A stretch of DNA of 13,231 nucleotides, from contig JAWOBP010000107.1 of assembly GCA_046484285.1 (NCBI GenBank), forward strand, positions 1 to 13,231. The letters run 5' to 3'. Source of the DNA: CAZHCG01 sp046484285. GTDB taxonomy: Bacteria > Myxococcota_A > Polyangia > JAAYKL01. Under the pieces are notes generated by a model, which did not search any database, had not been told where the DNA came from, and was given only the letters and a program-made list of their open reading frames with translations. A program made the position numbers and the translations under genes. Every line of letters begins with the position of its first letter. Position 1 is the stretch's first letter. Shown piece by piece: positions 1 through 4,908 of the stretch.

Positions 1-240
1 ACGATCGGCCGATCAACTGCGTGAGCTGGCAGCAGGCGGTGGAGTTCTGCGAGTGGGCCGGGGGCCGGCTGCCGAGCGAGGCGGAGTGGGAGTACGCGGC
101 CTCGCCCCACGGGTAGGTGACGTCCTGCCCCTGGCCGCGGGCCGCGTACTCCCACTCCGCCTCGCTCGGCAGCCGGCCCCCGGCCCACTCGCAGAACTCC
201 ACCGCCTGCTGCCAGCTCACGCAGTTGATCGGCCGATCGT
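1..240. repeat. Perfect 101-bp inverted repeat with 38-bp spacer
   Basis: Positions 1-101 are the exact reverse complement of 140-240, separated by a spacer at 102-139. The left arm begins at the first base of the window, so the repeat may extend further left. The right arm plus spacer reads on the minus strand as continuous FGE-domain protein; the left arm repeats the same coding segment on the plus strand and hits a TAG stop at 114-116. Perfect identity across a coding segment that reaches the edge is the usual look of a fold-back chimera at a contig end. A real genomic inversion is possible but less likely. Confidence 0.9.
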
Positions 241-706
241 CCTCCTCGGGAAGATCCCAGTTGCAGTTAGAAAGATCGTCGTACTCGAACGGTCCGTCAT
301 CGGGAACGTAGCCGTCGGGCTGCGGCTCGCCGCAAGCTCCGTCGAGGTAGCAGCAGCGGTACTGGGCCGCCGTGATCTCGGTACGCGTCATTTCGAAGGA
401 GGGAACCGTCACCTCGTGCATCGGCAAACGCGTGTCTTGAACCGTACCTTCCGGCCCACCCATCATGAAGTTGCCGCCCGCAATATCGGCCCAATCTATT
501 TCATGGTCGCAAGCGTTCGATCCCGTCCCGGTCCCAGTGTCCGTGTCGGCATCGGTGTCGGTGTCCGTGTCGGCATCCGCTTCAAGATCCGTGTCAGCGT
601 CCACGTCTCCCGCGTCCTGCTTCAGAATCGGCGGGTTCGAAGTGCAGGCCAGAACGGCGGCCCAAGCGAGAAGAGTAATCGCGCAAAGTGCTCTTGACCA
701 TCCCAT
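1..706 (-). CDS. FGE/SUMF1-like domain lipoprotein, 3' end lost
   Basis: The frame opens at ATG 706 behind a good GGAGGAG ribosome site and stays open to the window edge. Residues 1-21 form a signal peptide ending in V-L-A-C, so a lipoprotein anchored at Cys21 is likely. An Asp/Thr-rich linker spans about residues 31-62. The formylglycine-generating-enzyme/sulfatase-modifying fold then starts with an AGGNFMMGG motif (residues 76-84) and continues with NCVSWQQAVEFCEWAGGRLP, SEAEWEYAAR (to residue 190) and YPWGE (198-202). This fold includes true FGEs but also many non-catalytic or carbohydrate-active surface proteins. The lipoprotein linker favours a surface protein over a sulfatase-maturation enzyme; the catalytic region is not visible. 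Authentic homology ends at about position 102. Beyond that the sequence is the exact reverse complement of 140-240 and encodes nonsense, so the C-terminus is missing. The start overlaps the upstream stop as TGATG. Confidence 0.8.
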   Translation of the reverse strand, partial: MGWSRALCAITLLAWAAVLACTSNPPILKQDAGDVDADTDLEADADTDTDTDADTDTGTGTGSNACDHEIDWADIAGGNFMMGGPEGTVQDTRLPMHEVTVPSFEMTRTEITAAQYRCCYLDGACGEPQPDGYVPDDGPFEYDDLSNCNWDLPEEDDRPINCVSWQQAVEFCEWAGGRLPSEAEWEYAARGQGQDVTYPWGEAAYSHSASLGSRPPAHSQNSTACCQLTQLIGRS

Positions 707-876
707 CACATCTCCTCCTCTGGCAGATACTCGTAGGCTCCCATGTCGACCCACGGCGGGCCGATTCCGTCGTTGGGAGCGTTCGGATCGTCGAACCTCC
801 CGTTGCCCTCGATATCAACTAGTAGCACGTCAGGCCTCCAAGATCGGGTAGAGCCTCCGCAGCTTGACCCGTACGT
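706..876 (-). pseudogene. Remnant resembling the C-terminus of a beta-helix surface protein
   Basis: The minus frame ending in TGA at 708-706 is open back to a TAG at 879-877, about 56 codons, and contains no plausible start. It encodes VDIEGNGRFDDPNAPNDG followed by PWVDMGAYEY and an acidic tail. The pattern of an Asp-Gly-Asn run, a loop and then VDMGAYEY closes many bacterial right-handed parallel beta-helix surface proteins (choice-of-anchor Q type). The rest of such a protein is absent: upstream DNA has stops in this frame and nothing recognisable in the others. I read it as a decayed or truncated gene, or one broken by a frameshift near 830-880. Its stop overlaps the start of the FGE-like gene (TGATG), so the two were probably translationally coupled in the intact locus. 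The family match is by motif only. Confidence 0.45.
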
Positions 877-892
877 CTACAAACTGAAGACC

Positions 893-926
893 CTGAAGCG
901 CGGGTGTCAGACACGCTGAAGCGCGG
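893..926. repeat. Direct repeat CTGAAGCGCGG flanking palindrome GTGTCAGACAC
   Basis: CTGAAGCGCGG occurs at 893-903 and again at 916-926. Between them lies the palindrome GTGTCAGACAC (904-914). The cluster sits in the non-coding stretch 880-1032, about 110 bp upstream of the Y1 transposase fragment. That placement fits a mobile-element end or a regulatory site, but nothing proves either. The rest of 880-1032 shows no gene; it has a short T-run near 991-996 and two copies of CCGATCGT just before 1015. Confidence 0.5.
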
Positions 927-1032
927 CGGGGGTAGATAATCAGCTGATTGGAAAGTTCCGTTCCGGGCGGTTTTTCGCGCAGGGGTCCAACTTTTTTGCA
1001 ACCGATCGTGCCGATCGTCCGATGTAGGTAGC

Positions 1033-1272
1033 ATGGGACATCCAATCAGAATCTACGAGCCGGGGATCGTCTACTCGATGGTCTCCAACATCGTCGACCG
1101 CCAGTTCATGTTCAAGCCGGACCACCATCCGCAAAACCCACTTTTGTCGCTCGAGAGCCCGCCCGAGGCCTTGTCGCCGGATAATGACATCATCCCCAGG
1201 CCCAGCGTGATCAACATCATCGGCTCTGCGGCGGCCAGGGCGCAGCGCGACAACCCGGTCCTGCTGCACTGC
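1033..1272 (+). pseudogene. Truncated REP-associated Y1 transposase, N-terminal part only
   Basis: The plus frame from ATG 1033 encodes about 80 residues patterned like the N-terminus of REP-associated tyrosine (Y1, HUH) transposases: MGHPIRIYEPGIVYSMVS, then DRQFMFKPD, then NIIGSAAARAQRD and PVLLHC. In that family the aligned blocks are a YxVT strand, an RFLLRPS-like block and an IIGxxxRAQ helix. The catalytic HxH metal site and Tyr should follow, but after about position 1272 the reading becomes low-quality sequence that runs antisense into the acetyltransferase gene and stops at 1461. The protein therefore lacks both catalytic elements and should be inactive. The ribosome site is poor (TAGGTAG). 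The family call is from motif order; the truncation point is estimated within about 15 bp. Confidence 0.6.
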
Positions 1273-1358
1273 CGCCGGAACTCCTCGGCGGGCACCTCGC
1301 GAATCCTCTCGACCGGGCTCTCGGTCATCCTCGGCTCCAGCTCCGGAAAAGGCCGAAA

Positions 1359-1892
1359 TTACGGAATGCTGCCGATGGGAAGGAACATCGTCTGCGGTTG
1401 CGGCCTGCTGTCCAGCATCCCCTCTACTACATCGAAAGCCTCGAATCCGTACCGCTGGTAGAAACCGACCGCCTGCGGCTTGGCGTCGACCACTGCTCCC
1501 ACGCAGCCCACGGTATCGGCCATCTCGCGCGCTATGCGGAGCACTGTCCCCAATAGGATCTTTGCCACTCCTCGTCCCCGGACCGAGCGATCCGTGGCCA
1601 GGCGCGCAAGACGCAGCACCGGAAGAGGGTAGCGGGGAAGCTTCCTCTTGCGAGAGGCGGGCAGATCCTCGATTTCGATCTGACCGGGAACGACGGTGGC
1701 GAACCCCAGTATCCGCTCGCCTTCTACCGCCACGTAGGTCGCCCCGATGTGGTGACGGAACTGATTCTGTCCGGCGTAGCGACGAAAAAAACGATCCAAC
1801 TCTATGTCGCCCGACTCGAATCCCGAGCGATCGTCGTCGGGACGCAGCAACCGTACCTCCAGCGCTCCGCCGAAACGGTGCTCAGCCGTCAT
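1359..1892 (-). CDS. GNAT-family acetyltransferase toxin (TacT-like)
   Basis: A 177-residue GCN5-type N-acetyltransferase. The opening RLLRPDDDRSGFESGDIELD and the following FFRRYAGQNQ, with RYPLPVLRLARLATD before the cofactor loop, are typical of TacT/AtaT-type toxins. These acetylate the aminoacyl group of charged tRNAs and block translation. The acetyl-CoA loop is RGRGVA (105-110), and Tyr145 in GFYQRYGF sits where TacT toxins carry their catalytic tyrosine. The length matches the family. The start at 1892 overlaps the end of the upstream antitoxin gene by 11 bp, the usual coupling of such modules. No truncation is seen, so it looks functional. The TA role is inferred from family and partner; the tRNA target cannot be read from sequence. 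Confidence 0.85.
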   Translation of the reverse strand: MTAEHRFGGALEVRLLRPDDDRSGFESGDIELDRFFRRYAGQNQFRHHIGATYVAVEGERILGFATVVPGQIEIEDLPASRKRKLPRYPLPVLRLARLATDRSVRGRGVAKILLGTVLRIAREMADTVGCVGAVVDAKPQAVGFYQRYGFEAFDVVEGMLDSRPQPQTMFLPIGSIP

Positions 1893-2163
1893 CGGCCTCG
1901 CCGAGCAGCTCCCTGGTCTCGGGTGCGGGCTCGCCCGGCCGCCGGACGCGATCGAGAATCTCCTCGCCGGTGCGTCGCGATACGGTGATACGAGCAGGCA
2001 CCAGCACGTCGGATGGCAGGGACTCGAGCGCCGAGATGTGGTGCAGGAGGGCCGACTCGACGATGTATCCCTTCTTCAGCCCGTGAGCGCGAGAATAGCT
2101 TTCCAGGCGCTCCTTTGTCTCCCGCGAGATCACAGCCGAGATCTGGATGCCGGAGTCGACCAT
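1882..2163 (-). CDS. Ribbon-helix-helix antitoxin of the GNAT module
   Basis: A 93-residue protein. The N-terminal half, IQISAVISRETKERLESYSR followed by HGLKKGYIVESALLHHI, fits a ribbon-helix-helix DNA-binding fold: a short beta strand, helix A, a turn and helix B. The acidic C-terminal part (about residues 60-93, PGEPAPETRELLGEADDG) would wrap the acetyltransferase and neutralise it. It precedes the toxin in the operon and overlaps it by 11 bp. It is expected to repress its own promoter through the inverted repeat just upstream at 2186-2203. The start at 2163 is chosen because an AAAGGG ribosome site lies about 8 nt upstream; the ATG at 2170 is in a shadow frame. It resembles DUF1778/TacA antitoxins in arrangement, though the exact subfamily is uncertain. 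Confidence 0.8.
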   Translation of the reverse strand: MVDSGIQISAVISRETKERLESYSRAHGLKKGYIVESALLHHISALESLPSDVLVPARITVSRRTGEEILDRVRRPGEPAPETRELLGEADDG

Positions 2164-2184
2164 CGAACAAACCCTTTCTATTTT

Positions 2185-2213
2185 CTTGTAGCTATTTCTA
2201 CAAAAAATGTCAA
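2185..2213 (-). promoter_or_regulatory. Promoter of the toxin-antitoxin operon
   Basis: Reading the minus strand, a perfect -35 box TTGACA (2213-2208) is followed by 17 nt and a -10-like TACAAG (2190-2185). The predicted transcript would begin about 15 nt upstream of the antitoxin ATG at 2163. The stretch is AT-rich compared with its surroundings, as expected for a promoter in such GC-rich DNA. Confidence 0.6.
2186..2203. promoter_or_regulatory. Operator: inverted repeat TTGTAG-N6-CTACAA
   Basis: TTGTAG (2186-2191) and CTACAA (2198-2203) form a perfect 6-bp inverted repeat with a 6-bp centre. It lies over the -10 box and spacer of the toxin-antitoxin promoter. This is the expected place for the ribbon-helix-helix antitoxin, alone or in complex with toxin, to bind and autoregulate. 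Confidence 0.6.
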
Positions 2214-2219
2214 TGCTTC

Positions 2220-3272
2220 TCAGTCCTGCCAGATCAGCTTCCAGGGGTGCTGCTTGATGTCGCGGATCAGCTCCTTGAGGTCGTCGTAGATCTCCTCGTC
2301 GGCCATCAACTGCCCCACGGTGCCCTCTCCGTCTCGCACCCGCCCCACCATCTCGCCCAGATCGGCCAGCGTCGAATCGGCGCGCCTGGCGATGTCGTCC
2401 AGCCTGCCGAGGGCGTCCTTGACCGCGTCCCGCTCCTCGGGCCCCAGCGCCTCACCGAGCCGATCGACCACGGCCAGCGCCTTTCTCACGTCCCCGATCA
2501 GCGGATCGATGTCGCGGTTCAGCTTGCGGCTGAGCGACTCCAGGTTGTCCAGCGAGCGCTCCACGCTCGGATCGTCGATGAACTTCTCGCGCGCGCCGGT
2601 GACCAGCTCCCGCGTCTCGCCCACCAACCCCTCCAGCCCCTCGAGGATGCGAACGATCCGCGCGCCCTCCTCGGACGGACCGCCGTCGCCCTCCACCATC
2701 TCCTCCACCGTGCCGATCAGCGCGGCCGTGCCGCCGATGATCCGATCCAGATCCTCGGAGTTGCGCCCCAGCAGACCGTTGAGCGCGGTGACCAGCTCGG
2801 CCGCATCGGCGAGAAACAGATCGAGGCGCGGCGGATCGACGCCGAACAGCGGCCGATCGGAGTCGATCTTCTCCTGCGATACACCCGGATCGATCTCCAA
2901 GAAGGGATCGCCGAGCACGCCCTTGGTCGTGATGTAGAAGCGCGCGTCGGCCCGCAGGGTCTCGCTGACGTCGCTGTCGATCTCCACGCGGCAGCGCACC
3001 AGCGACGGACGCCCGCTGACCGGATGCGGAGGGCCGCTCTGTCCGAGATAGGTCATCTCGGTGATCGTCCCTACCTTGCGGCCGGCCACCTTGACCGGCG
3101 CCCCGGCGGAAAGCCCGCCCGGATTCTGGAAGTGGACCTCGAACTGCTCGCGGCTCGAGAGCGACCAGTCTCCCAGGATCAGCACGAAGGTGACCAGCAG
3201 CCCCAGGGCCACGATGATCATCGCGCCGACCTTCAGCTCCAGGAACCGTTCGTCGCGTCCGCCGCCGCTCAT
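2220..3272 (-). CDS. MCE/MlaD-family substrate-binding protein of a lipid ABC transporter
   Basis: A 350-residue protein with a short N-terminal cytoplasmic segment (FLELKVG) and one membrane helix at about residues 15-33. An MCE domain (about 41-135) follows, containing NPGGLSAGAPVKVAGRKVG and later TKGVLGDPFLEIDPG. The C-terminal two thirds is predicted helical/coiled coil and ends in GTVGQLMADEEIYDDLKELI and a HPWKLIW tail, typical of long single-MCE proteins. MCE proteins form periplasmic hexamers that carry phospholipid between inner-membrane permease and outer membrane. Its ATG overlaps the ATPase stop (ATGA), and it is the last gene of the permease-ATPase-MCE operon. Substrate and direction of transport cannot be told from sequence. 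Only about 56 bp separates its stop from the next operon. Confidence 0.9.
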   Translation of the reverse strand: MSGGGRDERFLELKVGAMIIVALGLLVTFVLILGDWSLSSREQFEVHFQNPGGLSAGAPVKVAGRKVGTITEMTYLGQSGPPHPVSGRPSLVRCRVEIDSDVSETLRADARFYITTKGVLGDPFLEIDPGVSQEKIDSDRPLFGVDPPRLDLFLADAAELVTALNGLLGRNSEDLDRIIGGTAALIGTVEEMVEGDGGPSEEGARIVRILEGLEGLVGETRELVTGAREKFIDDPSVERSLDNLESLSRKLNRDIDPLIGDVRKALAVVDRLGEALGPEERDAVKDALGRLDDIARRADSTLADLGEMVGRVRDGEGTVGQLMADEEIYDDLKELIRDIKQHPWKLIWQD

Positions 3273-4009
3273 GGCTCGCTCCCGTCGGGTCGCCCCTCAA
3301 TGAAGCTTCGTACCACGGGATCAGTGGTCGCAGCCAGTTCCCGGACCGTGCCCAGAAAACGGACGCCGCCGTCGTACAGCATCGCCAAGCGATGCGCAAT
3401 GTCGAAGACCGAGCGCACGTCGTGCGAGACCACCACCTGGGTCACGCCCGACTCGGCCAGCGGTCCGGTCACCAGCGAGTCGAACTTGCGCGCCGCGAGC
3501 GGATCGAGGCCGGTGGTCGGCTCATCGAACAGGATCGCGCGCGGCTCGAGCGTCAGAGTGCGGGCGATCGCCACCAGCTTGCGCAGCCCCGGTCCCAACG
3601 CGGCCGGCTGGCGGTAGGCCAGGTGCTCCACCCCTGCTCGCGCCAGGTAGCCCAGCGCCCGCTCGCGCGCCCGGCGCGCCGGTAGCTCGTGGTGCTTGCG
3701 AATCGGCAGCGCCACGTTCTCCACGCACGACATGGAATCGAACAGCGTGGCGTGCTGGAAGACCATCTGGCAGCGCCGGCGCAGCTCGGTCAGCCGGCGC
3801 TCGGACATCCCGACCACCTCCTCGCCCTCGAAGCGGATCGATCCGCGGTCGGGCACGAGCAGCCCCACCAGCTGCTTGATCATCACGCTCTTGCCCACTC
3901 CGGAGCGTCCGACGATGCAGAACACCTCGCCGGGACGGATCTCGACGCTGACGTCGCGCAGCACCTGCCGCCCGGCCAGCTCGATGGAGACGTGGTCGTA
4001 CTCGATCAT
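3269..4009 (-). CDS. MlaF-family ABC ATPase with atypical signature motif
   Basis: A 246-residue ATPase that powers the adjacent MlaE-type permease. Walker A is GRSGVGKS (34-41), the Q-loop glutamine is Gln85 in MVFQHATLFDSM, Walker B with the catalytic glutamate is AILFDEP (158-164), the D-loop is TTGLDP (165-170) and the H-loop is VVVSHD (192-197). The ABC signature, normally LSGGx, reads LGPGL (138-142): the conserved serine is replaced by glycine and the first glycine by proline, while the flanking RKLVAIARTL is intact. I re-read the codons here and see no frameshift. The start at 4009 is set by the ATGA overlap with the permease stop and the expected MIEYDHVSIEL N-terminus; a longer frame to 4762 is antisense-type shadow inside the permease gene. 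MlaF homology is strong. Confidence 0.92.
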   Translation of the reverse strand: MIEYDHVSIELAGRQVLRDVSVEIRPGEVFCIVGRSGVGKSVMIKQLVGLLVPDRGSIRFEGEEVVGMSERRLTELRRRCQMVFQHATLFDSMSCVENVALPIRKHHELPARRARERALGYLARAGVEHLAYRQPAALGPGLRKLVAIARTLTLEPRAILFDEPTTGLDPLAARKFDSLVTGPLAESGVTQVVVSHDVRSVFDIAHRLAMLYDGGVRFLGTVRELAATTDPVVRSFIEGRPDGSEP

Positions 4010-4839
4010 ACCTTGGCTATCACGTGCGTGATCATCGAGATCAACGAGTCGAGCAGCACGATCGCGAACGACGATCCGACCACCGCATCGGTGGTCGCCT
4101 GTCCCACGCCGCGCGCCCCGCCGCGGGCCGCCAGCCCGCAGGCGCCCGAGACCACCGGCACGGCGATTCCGTAGCTGAACGCCTTGACCATGCCCTGTGC
4201 CACGTCCGAGCTCTCGATCAGGCTGAGATTCCAGTAGATGTGGGAGCTGGCGGAAAACGCCAGCATCCAGGTCAGCAGGCCGGACACGACCGCTGCGGCC
4301 GAGCCGATCACGACCAGCGTCAGCCCCGCGACGATCCCTCCGCGCAGCCGCGGGACCATCAGCACCTCGATCGGCTCGGCGCTGCACATCCGCATCGCGT
4401 CCAGCTGGTCGGTGACCGCCATCGCCCCGATCTCCGCGGCGATCCCGGCGCCCACCCGGCAGGCGATCAGCAGCCCGATCACGGTCGGGCCCAGCACGCG
4501 CACCAGCAGCTTGAGAAAGGTGGCGCCGACCAGGGCGGTGTCGCCCACCGCGCGGCTGAGCTGCATGGTCGACTGGTAGACCATGATCATCCCGACGAAC
4601 GCCATCGCGATCACGACGAAGACCAGCGACTCGTTGGTGAAGCGGTGCGCCATCCGCCACGACTCTCCGCGATCCGTGCGCGCGGTGAGCAGCAGCGCGA
4701 CGCTGCGTCCCAGCACCAGCCCGATCGCCCCCAGGCGCGCCAGCAGCCGGAGCGGCGCCCACGGCTCCCGCGCGCGCCGGGGAGCGAGCCCGGCGTCGGC
4801 CAGCGTGTGCCTGCCGAACAGCTCTTTGTCAGCAGCCAT
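4006..4839 (-). CDS. MlaE-family lipid transporter permease
   Basis: A 277-residue polytopic inner-membrane protein and the first gene of the MCE operon. The signature block VGAGIAAEIGAMAVTDQLDA is diagnostic of MlaE permeases. It is preceded by a hydrophobic helix (LVFVVIAMAFVGMIMVY) and the block TALVGATFLKLLVRVLGPTV. Further hydrophobic spans near the C-terminus (SFAIVLLDSLISMITHVIA) complete about five or six membrane segments. The length is near the family norm of about 260. It forms the transmembrane dimer that couples ATP hydrolysis to lipid transfer into or out of the MCE hexamer. Its TGA overlaps the ATPase ATG. No Shine-Dalgarno is visible before ATG 4839; a TGATACACT extended -10 ends exactly 10 nt upstream, so the mRNA may be nearly leaderless. 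Confidence 0.92.
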   Translation of the reverse strand: MAADKELFGRHTLADAGLAPRRAREPWAPLRLLARLGAIGLVLGRSVALLLTARTDRGESWRMAHRFTNESLVFVVIAMAFVGMIMVYQSTMQLSRAVGDTALVGATFLKLLVRVLGPTVIGLLIACRVGAGIAAEIGAMAVTDQLDAMRMCSAEPIEVLMVPRLRGGIVAGLTLVVIGSAAAVVSGLLTWMLAFSASSHIYWNLSLIESSDVAQGMVKAFSYGIAVPVVSGACGLAARGGARGVGQATTDAVVGSSFAIVLLDSLISMITHVIAKV

Positions 4840-4848
4840 CTCGAGCGC

Positions 4849-4857
4849 AGTGTATCA
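4849..4857 (-). promoter_or_regulatory. Extended -10 promoter of the MCE operon
   Basis: The minus strand reads TGA-TACACT (4857-4849), an extended -10 with TG at the right offset. The hexamer ends 10 nt before the permease ATG. No convincing -35 box lies at 16-19 nt spacing (best is CCGCTT). It is supported mainly because an equivalent arrangement precedes the UbiA-family gene. The rest of the gap 4840-4908 holds a weak GC hairpin (4868-4884) without a T-tract. Confidence 0.35.
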
Positions 4858-4908
4858 CGAGGAACGGGGCGAAGCGGAATCGCCGCCGGAGTGCTCAATC
4901 CCCCGGAG

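Noticed and set aside
1071..1328. 85-codon minus-strand frame as a complete gene
   Set aside because: Only its first 20 or so residues look gene-like; the remainder is antisense to transposase-patterned sequence. It is discussed as a possible scar, not annotated as a gene.
4868..4884. GC hairpin between the IgGFc and MCE operons as a terminator
   Set aside because: Short stem with no following T-run; such pairing is common by chance in this base composition.
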